Positions 26,474 through 36,009 of a stretch of 64,000 bases of DNA are shown piece by piece. Positions within the stretch are counted from its first letter, which is position 1; the number at the start of each line of letters is the position of its first letter. The notes below the pieces were generated by a model. The model worked only from the letters and a program-made list of their open reading frames with translations. It had not been told where the DNA came from and did no database searches. Source of the DNA: Spirosoma rigui (lineage in GTDB: Bacteria; Bacteroidota; Bacteroidia; Cytophagales; Spirosomataceae); the NCBI RefSeq assembly GCF_002067135.1, contig NZ_CP020105.1, forward strand, positions 4,712,001 through 4,776,000. Direction: 5' to 3'. Made by a program: the position numbers and the translations under genes.

Positions 26474-27415
26474 CTACCGGTTAAGCGCGTCGAGTTCGGC
26501 GGGGGAGATCATGACCACCGTGCCGTGACGGATTCCGGTCGGCAACCGTAATTTAGCGGACTCATCGGTCCAGTTCGTCAAATCGGTCGACGTGATCACG
26601 CCATACGTGTGCTCCGTGTATTTATCGAAGTAAACCAGCCATTTGGTACCAACCCGCGCTACCGTTGGTCCCTCAGCCCAGTACTTGCCCGTAATGGGTG
26701 CGCTGGCTTTCGAGTACGGACCAGCCAGGTTCTGGCTGTAGGCAAGCTTAAGGTTTTTTTGCGCCGGCTCGCGGGTTTCGTCCTTCAAAAACATAACATA
26801 TCGACGACCATCGTGCTGAATAGTGGCGTCAATGACGTTAAATCCCGGTTCGTAGAGGAGTTTCGTTGGCGCGAATGTTCTAAAGTCGGTGGTCGTTGTG
26901 GCGTAGATCCGGTGGTTATAGGCATCGTCGCCCTGGACCTGCGTTTCGGGGAACTGCCCCCGGATGGTGGTGGCCCAGTAAATCAGGTACGTTTTCGACC
27001 CGGCATCGTAGGTAAGTTCGGGTGCCCAGCAGTTGCGTGCATTGGGCTCCTGCGCCATTACCGGAATCGTTTGCTGGGGCGACCAGTGGACCAGATCCTT
27101 CGACCACGCATAGCCAATGCTCCGTTCTTTCCAGCTCACCGTCCAGACCATGTGAAACCGGCCGTCGCCCCCCCGAATGATGCATGGGTCGCGCATGAGC
27201 TTATCGACACCGGCAGTGGGTTTCAAAAATGAACTGTCGCTGCGGAGAGCCTTGTACTGGTACCCGTCGGTACTGTAAGCGAGGTGCAGGCCGTCCTGAC
27301 CGTTATCCTTGAAGTAGGCAAACAGGTAAACGGACGCCGGCGACTGGCCCGAAACGGAACCACTAAAGAAGATAAATAAGCTAACCAGCAGGCAGACGAT
27401 ACGCATGAATTTCAT
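26474..27415 (-). CDS. GH43-like five-bladed beta-propeller glycoside hydrolase
   Basis: A 313-residue secreted protein (MKFMRIVCLLVSLFIFFSG, cleavage near VSGQ). Propeller motifs of the GH43/32/68 clan are present: YLFAYFKDNGQDGLHLAYS, MRDPCIIRGGDGRFHMVWT, CWAPELTYDAGSKTYLIYWA, VIDATIQHDGRRYVMFLKD and YWAEGPTVARVGTKWLVYFD. Likely catalytic residues are the Asp in the first blades (RDP), the Asp in IDAT and the Glu in AEGP. Such proteins cleave arabinose-, xylose- or galactose-containing side chains. It lies in the locus after SusD, across a hairpin at 27614-27653. Confidence 0.85.
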   Translation of the reverse strand: MKFMRIVCLLVSLFIFFSGSVSGQSPASVYLFAYFKDNGQDGLHLAYSTDGYQYKALRSDSSFLKPTAGVDKLMRDPCIIRGGDGRFHMVWTVSWKERSIGYAWSKDLVHWSPQQTIPVMAQEPNARNCWAPELTYDAGSKTYLIYWATTIRGQFPETQVQGDDAYNHRIYATTTTDFRTFAPTKLLYEPGFNVIDATIQHDGRRYVMFLKDETREPAQKNLKLAYSQNLAGPYSKASAPITGKYWAEGPTVARVGTKWLVYFDKYTEHTYGVITSTDLTNWTDESAKLRLPTGIRHGTVVMISPAELDALNR

Positions 27416-27536
27416 TGGTTTGATACCGACAAAACACGAAAGCCCCCATTCGTCTACCCATCCGTTTTGCCGGATGATCGTACTTACAAGCAGAACGCTG
27501 TCCTAAAATCGGTAACAATTGGCCCAAATTCAAACG

Positions 27537-27564
27537 TTGACCACCAGGGCCGGCAATATCTTTG
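27537..27564 (+). promoter_or_regulatory. Possible + strand promoter (TTG-N17-TATCTTTG)
   Basis: TTG at 27537-27539 and TATCTTTG at 27557-27564 resemble a Bacteroidota promoter with a spacer (17) slightly below the usual 19. It points against the surrounding minus-strand genes and toward the hairpin at 27614-27653, so it could start a short transcript antisense to the susD 3' region. No coding sequence follows. Confidence 0.25.
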
Positions 27565-27613
27565 CTTCCATCAATGCCCGACGCCTTCTATCCACACCCT
27601 TCCCTCTGTAAAC

Positions 27614-27653
27614 GGCAGCGCGCCCAACCGGACAACCGGTCGGGCGCGCTGCC
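27614..27653 (-). terminator. GC-rich hairpin downstream of susD
   Basis: Arms 27614-27631 and 27636-27653 (GGCAGCGCGCCC...) pair over 18 bases with one mismatch and a 4-base loop ACAA. It lies 20 bases after the SusD stop codon and before the GH43-like gene, so it may partly terminate or stabilise the susCD message and lower expression of the downstream enzymes. Confidence 0.7.
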
Positions 27654-27672
27654 ACTCTGCCCCTTCGCCCGA

Positions 27673-29151
27673 TTACAGCGGATTCTGCACAATGGCCTTG
27701 TTGGCATTGAGTTCCCGGCGCGGAATCAGGAATTCCCACTGTTTGTCGCCCGCCGGTACGTCGAACAGAACGGCTACGGCCGAGACTACATTGGCCCCGT
27801 TACGGTTCAGCGGCATATTCGTCCGTTTCAGGTCGGTGAACCGGAAGCCTTCACCCCATAACTCCACACGCCGGTTGAATGAGATCTCCTCGAGCAGTTG
27901 TGCGCCCGTTTTTGTCGACAGCTGGTACGACGGATCACGTCGGCTAACCAGGTTGAACAAGGCCGTAGCAGCCTCGGTCGCGTTCCCCAGGCGGGCCTGC
28001 GCTTCGGCTTCGATCAGGTACATTTCGGCGGCCCGCATATACGGAATATCGCCCATAGCACTGGTCGACGGGGTTCCCGGCAGGCGAAACTTCTGGTTCA
28101 TGTAGGGAGCCCGGACCCCACCCGCCGGTACAACCGAGTTGGCCGTTGTTGGGGTTTTCACCCACATCCTGGACCGCACGTCCGTCGTTGGAATCCGGTC
28201 GTACAACAGGCTGTTGATCACCCGCGGTACCAGCCGGATAACTGTCGAGTTGAAGTTGCTGGAGATGTAGGAGTGGTAGGCCCCGAAGAACTCCGACTGG
28301 TCTTCCTGGTGATCGAATCCCCAGATCCATTCTGGATTGGCGATGTCCGAGAATCCCTCCTGGTACTGGGCCACACTCATGAGCGTATACCCTTTCCGGG
28401 CGTCTACGGCATATCTGGCCGCATCGGCCCAGTTCTGCTGGGTCAGCGCCACCCGGGCCTGCAGGCCTTTGACCACCTCCAGGTTGATGTGCGATTTGAA
28501 ACTCCGGGCCGATGTCAGCAGTGCAGAAGCCGCAGCCAGGTCGGCATTGATCTGCGTGTACACCTCCTCCACTGTCGCGCGGGGCAGCCCTTCGGTAATG
28601 GGTTGCAGCACCAGCGGCACGCCCGGCTGGCTGTTGGGTTTGGCCGCTGCGTCGTACCGTTTGCCGTAGAGCTGCACCAGGTTAAAATACGAGAAAGCCC
28701 GCAGAGCCAGTGCTTCTCCTTTTACCTGGTCCCGCTCCCCCTGCTCACCGGCGGCATTGTCGATGCTGGCAATGGCGATGTTGGCGTTGCCGATGATGCG
28801 GTAATAAAGCTGGTAGGGCATTTCGTCGCCAACCGATGATTCCGAACGGTGGGCCTGCCAGCGCATCTCCGGCACGTGCCAGTTGCTCGATGCGTTGGGA
28901 AACACCAGATCCTCGCCCATAGCATCCAGAATGATCATCATGGCCGGATGACCGAAGTGACCCTGCGAGCCCAGGTACCGCACAATCATAGCCCGGTAAA
29001 TACCGTTGATGGCGGCTTTGGCGTTTTTGGTAGTGGCATACGCAGCCCCGGCGTCAACACTGCCGGTGGGCGACGTTTCCAGGTAGTCTTTTTCGCAGGA
29101 AGTGGTGAGCAGCGCAGCGGCCATCACCAGTGTTAGAAATCGTAGTTTCAT
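27673..29151 (-). CDS. RagB/SusD family nutrient-uptake outer membrane lipoprotein
   Basis: A 492-residue SusD-like lipoprotein. The signal peptide MKLRFLTLVMAAALLTTSC ends in a lipobox Cys. The SusD pattern is typical: DYLETSPTGSVDAGAAYAT, AAINGIYRAM, ALALRAFSYFNLVQLYGKRYD, GVPLVLQPITEGLPRATVEEVY, and C-terminal PYMRAAEMYLIEAEAQARLGN with ELWGEGFRFTDLKR. It lies on the SusC receptor as a lid that captures oligosaccharides. It starts 14 bases after susC in the same operon. Confidence 0.96.
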   Translation of the reverse strand: MKLRFLTLVMAAALLTTSCEKDYLETSPTGSVDAGAAYATTKNAKAAINGIYRAMIVRYLGSQGHFGHPAMMIILDAMGEDLVFPNASSNWHVPEMRWQAHRSESSVGDEMPYQLYYRIIGNANIAIASIDNAAGEQGERDQVKGEALALRAFSYFNLVQLYGKRYDAAAKPNSQPGVPLVLQPITEGLPRATVEEVYTQINADLAAASALLTSARSFKSHINLEVVKGLQARVALTQQNWADAARYAVDARKGYTLMSVAQYQEGFSDIANPEWIWGFDHQEDQSEFFGAYHSYISSNFNSTVIRLVPRVINSLLYDRIPTTDVRSRMWVKTPTTANSVVPAGGVRAPYMNQKFRLPGTPSTSAMGDIPYMRAAEMYLIEAEAQARLGNATEAATALFNLVSRRDPSYQLSTKTGAQLLEEISFNRRVELWGEGFRFTDLKRTNMPLNRNGANVVSAVAVLFDVPAGDKQWEFLIPRRELNANKAIVQNPL

Positions 29152-29165
29152 GAGTTGATGGAAGC

Positions 29166-32100
29166 TTAAAGCGTAAAGGAAACACCCAGTACCAGACTCT
29201 TGGCCGGGCTGAATGCGTTACTGGTTACCCCGGTGAAGTTCTGCTGAACGTTCATTCCCTGCCGACGGGATAGGATCAGCAGGTTCTCGCCACTCACGTA
29301 TACCTGCGCATTTTCCAGGAATAGTCTGCGGGCCAGTACCGTTGGTACCGTATAGGAAAGGGTGATGGACCGGATATTCAGGTAGCTAGCATCGATGAGC
29401 CACCGGTCTGAAGCCGCATCGAAATCGGTCGTCCGGGCCGCGTCCATGCGCGGTACGTTGGTGATGTCACCGGGAGCGCGCCACCGGTTCAGAATATCCA
29501 CCGACTTGGCACTGCCGTAGCCACCCGAGCTCATCAGGGCCGCATAAGCCGCATCGTAGGTCTTGCCACCCAGTTGGTATACGGCCAGCGCCGATAGCGT
29601 CAGCCCTTTGTACCGGAACGTGTTGGTGATACCGCCACTTAGCGCCGGGATCGACGACCCGTTGTAGTGGTAGCGGGCGTTGTTAACGTTAGTCGTGAGC
29701 GTATCACCCGTTTCCGTAACGTACGAGCTACCCGCTACGTAGTTGGCGGCCCGGTACTGGGCTTCGCCCGTTCGGGGGTTCACACCTTTATACTCCCGCA
29801 GCCAGTAATCGTAAATGGACCGACCTACGGCGAGCTTTTTCGTACCGTCGATAATCTCCGGGTTCTCTTCCGGCATTTTCGTGATTCGGTTTTTGATTCG
29901 GGTCGCGTTCAGGTCGATGCGCCAGGTGAAATCCTTCACCCGTAGCGGCTCAATACCCAGTTCGATTTCCACACCCCGGTTGTACATGGTGCCAATGTTG
30001 CGGGTAACCGTCGAGATACCCGTCGACAACGGCAGGGGTACGGCAAAGATCAGGTTGGACGACTGCCGGTCGAAGTACTCAACCGAGCCCGATACCCGGC
30101 TTTTGAACAGGCTGAACTCCAGCGCTACGTCCAGCGAGTTGCTCGACTCCCACTCCAGCTGCCGGTTACCCAGGCTCGTTTGCAGGATACCGGCTTCCGT
30201 AGCGTTATTCCAGTTGCCCAGTCCGTAGAGGGGCTGCCAGGCGTAGTAGCTGATTGTATTATCCTGGGCAAACTGAGCCGTGTTGCCCCCGCCGTCGTTA
30301 CCCGTCTGACCATATGAGGCCCGCAGCTTCAGCGCGTTGATCGTTGGTATGGCCTGGATGAATGCTTCCTGGTCCAGCCGCCAGGCTCCGCTGAGCGAGT
30401 AGAAGGTACCCCAGCGCGCATCCCGGTAAAACTTGCTCGATCCATCGCGCCGGACCGAAGCCGACAGGAAGTATTTCTGATCGTAGTCGTAGTTGATCCG
30501 GGAGAAGTACCCTTCAATCCGACGGGTGTTGTATACCGAACTCAGGTTGGTCGTTGTGGTGAAGTTCACCAGTTCGTAGTTACCCTCCAGGATCTGCTGC
30601 GACCGTGATCCTTCCAGGTTGTTATCGTTCAGGCTGAAGTTCTCATGCCCCAGCAGCACGTCGACACCGTGTTTCCCGAACGACTTGGTGTAGTTCAGCA
30701 GTTGGTTGAGGTTGAAGCTGGAGATATTCTGAAACTCGTGCGTGGCCCGGCCAGCGGGGGCACCGTCGCCTACTTCGGGGTTGCCGTAGGTAAAGTTGTT
30801 GATGTTGGTAATATCCGTACCAACGTTGGTCGTGATTTTGAAATCGTTCAGGAACGAGATCTCGGCAAAACCCCGTGCGCCCACTACGTTCCGGCGGTTC
30901 AGGTTCTGGTTCAGCGTTGTTTCGGCGACTGAGTGACGGCCACCAAACTGCGGACGCGCCGGTAACCCAAATGCTGTCAGGTTCCCGTAATCCCACCGCC
31001 GGTTGCCGTTCGGTAACATCAGAAACTGGCCCGGATTGTTGGGATCATAGGCATACACCGGGTAGATAGGGCCAATATTCCGGGAGAAGAAGAACGGGTT
31101 GACGAAGGTTGTACTGCTGGCTACGTCGGCCTGGTTTGACTTGATGACGCTCATCGACAGGTTGGCGCCGGTCCGGAACCAGGGCTTCAGCTGGGAATTC
31201 ACGTTCAGCCGGCCAGTAAAGCGCTCGTAGTCGGAGCGGATCAGGTAGCCTTTATCGTTCAGGTACGATAGGGACAGAAAATAGTCCGAGTTTTTCTGAC
31301 CACCCGCAAAACTCGCGTTGATCTCGTCCCGGTTTCCTTGCCGCATCAGCGGCTTCTCCCAGTTCAGATCATCGGGCGAGAACCGAAGCTGCGCGTTCGG
31401 GTTGAAGATGCCGTTATTATCGACAAGCTGGTTGTCGGGCACATTGTAGGCGTTGTAGCCAACGAGCCTGACGAGTTGGTTGGTTGCATCGGCACTGGCC
31501 GTTGCCAGGGCTACGGGGTTCGTGGCGCGGTAGGCGATGCTGTTGCGGTAGGTTTCCCACATCAGTGGATAGTATTCACCCACACCAACCCGTTCATACT
31601 CCGGTAACCCACGGGTGCTCAATCCCTTCGTGTAGCGAATGTTGATCGTGCTTCGGTCCTTCTGGCCCCGCTTCGTTGTTACCACAACCACCCCGTTGGC
31701 GGCCCGGGCACCGTAGAGCGCCGTTGAGGCAGCGTCTTTCAGGACAGAGATGTTTTCAATATCATTCGGATTCAGGTTGGCAATATTGCCCGTGTAGGGA
31801 ATTCCGTCCACGACGTACAGAGGGTCGTTGCCCGACGAGATCGAGCCAAACCCCCGGATGCGGATATCCGGAGCGGCTCCCGGCTGCCCGCTGCCCGCCG
31901 TTGTCTGCACCCCGGATACGGCACCGGTCAACGCCTGGCCGATGTTGTTGATGGGGCGGTTCTGGATCTGGGTCGTCGAGATCGTTCCGGCCGATCCGGT
32001 AAACGAAGCCCGTTTGGCCGTACCAAACGTTGTGACGATCACCTCGTCCAGATTGGCTGCATCTGCGACTAACTCAATAGATATAGTCGACTTATTACCA

Positions 32101-32354
32101 ATGGCAATTTCCTGCGATGCGAAGCCAATGAAGCTGAATACCAGTTGCCCGCTGGTCGGTGCATTGATCCGGTAATTACCGTCAGCATCGGTGGTGGTAC
32201 CGCGGGTTGTCCCCTTCAGTTGAACACTAACACCCGGTAACCCCGATTTGTCCTCGGCTGCGGTAACACGCCCACTCACTGTTACATCCTGCGCTAGTAC
32301 GGGTAGGTAGAAAAGAACAGCCAGCAACCAGCTGTACCATAGATTTTTTCTCAT
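29166..32354 (-). CDS. SusC/RagA family TonB-linked outer membrane receptor
   Basis: About 1062 residues. A signal peptide (MRKNLWYSWLLAVLFYLPVLAQ) is followed by a carboxypeptidase-like regulatory domain (VSGRVTAAEDKSGLPGVSV), the SusC/RagA plug signatures NLDEVIVTTFGT, RIRGFGSISSGNDPLYVVDG and DAASTALYGARAANGVVVVTT, then the TonB-dependent 22-strand barrel ending SLVLGVSFTL. I chose the ATG at 32354 because CGGAG stands 5-9 bases before it and because a promoter at 32401-32429 leaves a normal leader; the ATG at 32384 would add ten residues. It imports oligosaccharides with the adjacent SusD. Confidence 0.95.
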   Translation of the reverse strand: MRKNLWYSWLLAVLFYLPVLAQDVTVSGRVTAAEDKSGLPGVSVQLKGTTRGTTTDADGNYRINAPTSGQLVFSFIGFASQEIAIGNKSTISIELVADAANLDEVIVTTFGTAKRASFTGSAGTISTTQIQNRPINNIGQALTGAVSGVQTTAGSGQPGAAPDIRIRGFGSISSGNDPLYVVDGIPYTGNIANLNPNDIENISVLKDAASTALYGARAANGVVVVTTKRGQKDRSTINIRYTKGLSTRGLPEYERVGVGEYYPLMWETYRNSIAYRATNPVALATASADATNQLVRLVGYNAYNVPDNQLVDNNGIFNPNAQLRFSPDDLNWEKPLMRQGNRDEINASFAGGQKNSDYFLSLSYLNDKGYLIRSDYERFTGRLNVNSQLKPWFRTGANLSMSVIKSNQADVASSTTFVNPFFFSRNIGPIYPVYAYDPNNPGQFLMLPNGNRRWDYGNLTAFGLPARPQFGGRHSVAETTLNQNLNRRNVVGARGFAEISFLNDFKITTNVGTDITNINNFTYGNPEVGDGAPAGRATHEFQNISSFNLNQLLNYTKSFGKHGVDVLLGHENFSLNDNNLEGSRSQQILEGNYELVNFTTTTNLSSVYNTRRIEGYFSRINYDYDQKYFLSASVRRDGSSKFYRDARWGTFYSLSGAWRLDQEAFIQAIPTINALKLRASYGQTGNDGGGNTAQFAQDNTISYYAWQPLYGLGNWNNATEAGILQTSLGNRQLEWESSNSLDVALEFSLFKSRVSGSVEYFDRQSSNLIFAVPLPLSTGISTVTRNIGTMYNRGVEIELGIEPLRVKDFTWRIDLNATRIKNRITKMPEENPEIIDGTKKLAVGRSIYDYWLREYKGVNPRTGEAQYRAANYVAGSSYVTETGDTLTTNVNNARYHYNGSSIPALSGGITNTFRYKGLTLSALAVYQLGGKTYDAAYAALMSSGGYGSAKSVDILNRWRAPGDITNVPRMDAARTTDFDAASDRWLIDASYLNIRSITLSYTVPTVLARRLFLENAQVYVSGENLLILSRRQGMNVQQNFTGVTSNAFSPAKSLVLGVSFTL

Positions 32355-32400
32355 AATACTCCGACGATAAAGTGTTTTAATCATTTTTTAATTCAGGGCC

Positions 32401-32429
32401 CAAAATTACCGTCTTTTGCTTAAAAACAA
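32401..32429 (-). promoter_or_regulatory. Predicted promoter for the susCD operon
   Basis: On the minus strand TTG (32427-32429) is followed after 18 bases by TAATTTTG (32401-32408), an exact TAnnTTTG -7 box. The transcript would start about 40 bases before the ATG at 32354. The flanking region to 32560 is very AT-rich. The rest of the interval up to the peptidase start at 32737 shows no gene. Confidence 0.6.
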
Positions 32430-32736
32430 TATATAATTTTTAAATAAGCCTTATCAATAATATTTAATACTGATTTTTGTTATTTTTTAACAATTTTACG
32501 AATGTTTATTGAATTTCCATGAAAAGTTGTTGATATAAGGATCATTTACCCGTACTTCGGGGTGGCAATTCTGCAAAGTACACCCAAACCAGCTCTGCCA
32601 CTCGCCTGTCCGCTGGGCTTAATCACTGACAATCAGCCCGTATTAGGCCTGTTTACGATTGATTGTTGCGGGGTTGCCTGATCCAGCCTGTGAAGGTGTT
32701 TCTTTGCATTCTTTCCGATATCAACTCACTAAATTC

Positions 32737-35688
32737 ATGAACAAATTGACTCAATTCGTGCCCTGTTTGCTTTTCCTGCTGTCGCTTACGGCACTAGGCC
32801 AGAAACGTCCGCTGACCCCTGCCGACTACGACCGCTGGCAGAGCGTACGTTCCGAAAAAATAGCAAACGACGGTCGCTGGATCGCTTACCAGATTGATCC
32901 CCAGGAAGGCGATGGACGGCTGGAAGTAACCAGTACGGGGCCAGCCGCCAGCCGGACGCGCTTTGTTTTCAACCGCGGCTACATGGCCCAGTTCACCCCC
33001 GATAGTAAGTTTCTGGTGATGCGCCTGAAAGTACCGGTAGCGGATACCCGCAAAGCCAAACTGAAGAAAAAGAAGCCGGACGAAATGCCGAAGGACAGCC
33101 TGTTGGTACTGAATCTGGCTACGGGAAAGTCCACCAAACTTCCCAATGTGAAGTCGTTTGCGTTCGGTAAGGACGCGGGTTCCTGGCTGGCGGTCCTGCA
33201 GGAACGTAAAGCCGATGCGCCCAAAGCGGTATCCCGGTCGGTTTCCCAGAAAGATACCCTGACCCCGCTCCCACCCGTTTCGACGACAACCGTGGCCACC
33301 AGCCGGGGAGCCGCCAAAAAACCCAAAGGCGACGACCTCACCCTGCTCAATATGGCCGATGGTACCGCAAAAACGGTTCGCTACGTATCAAACGTCGTGA
33401 TGTCCGACAATGGGCAGGCCGTTTTTTACAGCAAGGAGTCGGCTAGTGACTCGCTGAAAGCGGGCGACAAGAGCGTGCCGGGCGTATTCCTGTTTTCGAC
33501 CACCAATGGCCAGACAACGCTGGTCGATACCAGTTCCACGCGCAGGATCTATAAAGGTCTGGCCGTTGATAAAGCGGGTAAACAACTCACCTGGATGGCA
33601 TCGGCCGACAGTGCGGGCAGCGATGTAAAGGTGTTTGCGCTGTACTACAAAAACCTGGCGCCGGTAGCTCCGGTAAAAGGAAAGCGGACAAAGACCGCAG
33701 CACCTCCGACACCCTTCACCGTCATTGCCGATACACTGACGACCACGTTACCCAAAGGGTGGTCGGTCAATGAATACCGCGAACCCCGGTTCGCCGACGA
33801 TGGCAAGCGGCTTTATTTTTCCACCTCGCCCATTGCGCCCAAACCCGTTAAAGACACCCTGACACCCGACGATGAAAAAGTAAAAATGGATGTCTGGAGC
33901 TGGACTGACAGTCGGTTGCAGCCCATGCAGCAAAAGCGATTGAAGGAAGAAAAAGAACGCGGCTTTCTGACGGTCTACGATTTACCGACGGGTAAAGTCA
34001 CTCTACTGGCCAGTCGGGAAGTGCCAACCGTTGCATTCGACGAGAAGGTACAAACCCGGTACCTACTAGGTTTGAGCGACCTGCCTTACCAGGTACAGTC
34101 GTCGTGGGACCCCGGCCATACCGATCTGTACCTGATTGATACCCAAACGGGCGAAAAGAAACGGATTGCCAATGATATTATGGCATCGTCGCCCAAGCTA
34201 TCCCCCGCCGGTAAGTATGCCTACTGGTTCGACGAGCGGGATTCCCTATGGCGGGCCTGGGCCATTGCCGATGGCAAACGGATTGACCTTACGCGGGGAC
34301 TGCCCAGCAAATTTTTCGACGAAGAGCACGACACGCCTAACCTGCCCGGTGCCTACGGTTCGGCAGGCTGGACCACCGGCGACCGCTACCTCTGGCTCTA
34401 TGACCGCTACGACATCTGGCAGGTTGACCCCACCGGGGCCGAAAAACCGCTGAACCTGACGGCAGGCTGGGGTCGGAAGAACAAAATCCGTCTGCGTCGC
34501 GCTGATATCGACAATGACGACGAACGGCCCACCCGCCGATCGACCGACAGCGCCATTGACCCCAAAGCCCAGCTATTCCTAACCGGCATTTGGGAAAGTG
34601 ACAAGGCAACGGGTATTCTTACCAGTAAAAACGGACTCGCCGTTGCCGAACCCAGGGTGCTAGCCCGTAGCAACCACCGCTATTTTGGGCTTAACAAGGC
34701 AAAAAACGCGCCGGTTATGACCTTTTACCGGGGAAACTACCAGGAGCCGATCAACTTGTTCCAGACGGATACGACCCTGGCCTCGCCTGTTCAGTTGACC
34801 CGCACCAACCCGCAGCAGGACAGCATCCGCTGGGGCAGTGTTGAACTGGTGAACTGGGTAGGCACCAACGGCACCAGGCTGGAAGGCCTGCTCTTTAAGC
34901 CGGAAGGGTTCGACGCCAGCAAGAAATACCCGATGCTCACCTATTTCTACGAGCGTAATGCAGAGACGCTAAACGACTACCGGGCACCGGCCCCCAGTCG
35001 GTCGACGATCAATATCCCCTATTGCGTATCCAATGGGTACCTGGTGTTCGTGCCGGATATCGTTTACACGGCCGGGCAACCCGGACCCAATGCCTACGAC
35101 TGCGTGGTACCCGGCGTACTGAGTCTGCTGGAGAAAGGCTTTGTTGACCGGAACCGCCTGGGTATTCAGGGCCAGAGTTGGGGCGGCTACCAAACGGCGT
35201 ATATCATTACCCGCACCAACCTCTTCCGGGCCGCTGAGGCTGGGGCTGCCGTTGCCAACATGACCTCAGCTTACGGCGGTATCCGGTGGGAAACGGGCGT
35301 TAGCCGGGCCTTTCAGTACGAAAAAACCCAAAGCCGTATTGGTGGTACGCTCTGGGATAAGCCCATGAACTACATTGAAAACTCACCCCTGTTTTTCGCC
35401 AATCGGATTGAGACGCCCCTGATGCTTATGCACAACGATGCCGACGGGGCGGTTCCCTGGTACCAGGGTATCGAGCTTTTCTCGGCCCTGCGCCGGTTAA
35501 ACAAGCCCGTCTGGATGGTCGTCTACAACGGCGAAGGTCACAACCTGACCCAGCGGCATAACGCTAAAGACCTCAGCATCCGCATGTACCAGTTCTTTGA
35601 CTACTACCTCAAAGATGCGCCCATGCCAATCTGGATGAAAGAGGGCCGCACATCGGTGGAGAAAGACCGGGGTGAAATGAAGTATTAA
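32737..35688 (+). CDS. S9 family (prolyl oligopeptidase-type) secreted peptidase
   Basis: A 983-residue serine peptidase. It starts MNKLTQFVPCLLFLLSLTAL at the ATG at 32737, a signal peptide ending near LGQ; the frame is open 26 codons upstream but without signal-peptide character. A long beta-propeller-like region (WD40/TolB-like strands, residues about 40-700) is followed by an alpha/beta-hydrolase domain with the nucleophile in GIQGQSWGGYQTAY, the Asp in LMLMHNDADGAVPWYQG and the His in YNGEGHNLTQ. Expected role: periplasmic or surface cleavage of oligopeptides. Bacteroidota have many such proteins annotated as acylaminoacyl or dipeptidyl peptidases; the exact specificity is not visible. 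Confidence 0.93.
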   Translation: MNKLTQFVPCLLFLLSLTALGQKRPLTPADYDRWQSVRSEKIANDGRWIAYQIDPQEGDGRLEVTSTGPAASRTRFVFNRGYMAQFTPDSKFLVMRLKVPVADTRKAKLKKKKPDEMPKDSLLVLNLATGKSTKLPNVKSFAFGKDAGSWLAVLQERKADAPKAVSRSVSQKDTLTPLPPVSTTTVATSRGAAKKPKGDDLTLLNMADGTAKTVRYVSNVVMSDNGQAVFYSKESASDSLKAGDKSVPGVFLFSTTNGQTTLVDTSSTRRIYKGLAVDKAGKQLTWMASADSAGSDVKVFALYYKNLAPVAPVKGKRTKTAAPPTPFTVIADTLTTTLPKGWSVNEYREPRFADDGKRLYFSTSPIAPKPVKDTLTPDDEKVKMDVWSWTDSRLQPMQQKRLKEEKERGFLTVYDLPTGKVTLLASREVPTVAFDEKVQTRYLLGLSDLPYQVQSSWDPGHTDLYLIDTQTGEKKRIANDIMASSPKLSPAGKYAYWFDERDSLWRAWAIADGKRIDLTRGLPSKFFDEEHDTPNLPGAYGSAGWTTGDRYLWLYDRYDIWQVDPTGAEKPLNLTAGWGRKNKIRLRRADIDNDDERPTRRSTDSAIDPKAQLFLTGIWESDKATGILTSKNGLAVAEPRVLARSNHRYFGLNKAKNAPVMTFYRGNYQEPINLFQTDTTLASPVQLTRTNPQQDSIRWGSVELVNWVGTNGTRLEGLLFKPEGFDASKKYPMLTYFYERNAETLNDYRAPAPSRSTINIPYCVSNGYLVFVPDIVYTAGQPGPNAYDCVVPGVLSLLEKGFVDRNRLGIQGQSWGGYQTAYIITRTNLFRAAEAGAAVANMTSAYGGIRWETGVSRAFQYEKTQSRIGGTLWDKPMNYIENSPLFFANRIETPLMLMHNDADGAVPWYQGIELFSALRRLNKPVWMVVYNGEGHNLTQRHNAKDLSIRMYQFFDYYLKDAPMPIWMKEGRTSVEKDRGEMKY

Positions 35689-35701
35689 CCAGGTCCCATA
35701 T

Positions 35702-35754
35702 ATGAAAACGGTTCGGGCCGGGTCTACCATAGACCCGGCCCGAACCGTTTTCAT
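35702..35754 (+). terminator. Perfect 25-bp hairpin after the S9 peptidase
   Basis: Arms 35702-35726 (ATGAAAACGGTTCGGGCCGG...) and 35730-35754 are exact complements with a 3-base loop. It lies 13 bases after the peptidase stop. The 3' side ends TTTTCAT rather than in a pure T-tract. Confidence 0.85.
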
Positions 35755-36009
35755 GTTCACCAAGTGCTGTTTTTATATCCGGCCCTGTATCAGAGCTCCA
35801 TTATGATGAACGATCAACCGCTTCTCATCGGCCTAGAACGGCGTGTGGTTGTACATTTTCCGGGCGTAAATAACCCGTCGCCATACATGAGTAACAGCCG
35901 AACTGCCGTCTCGATTACGGCTGACCATATCTCACTAGGGCTGGACATGCTGTGCAGCATTCGAGCGCCTTCTTTGGCAATCAATTATTGGACCCGGTGA
36001 ATCTGTCAA
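35755..36009. other. Intergenic, only a doubtful small ORF
   Basis: A + strand frame at 35764-36000 (78 codons from GTG, or from ATG-ATG at 35803 starting MMNDQPLLIG) has no recognised motif, no promoter and ends just before the convergent transporter gene. It could be a small hypothetical protein, but the support is weak. No hairpin specific to the transporter operon's 3' end was found. Confidence 0.2.

Noticed and set aside
35764-36000. 78-codon + strand ORF after the S9 peptidase
   Set aside because: No recognisable domain, GTG start and no promoter; mentioned only as a doubtful small ORF.
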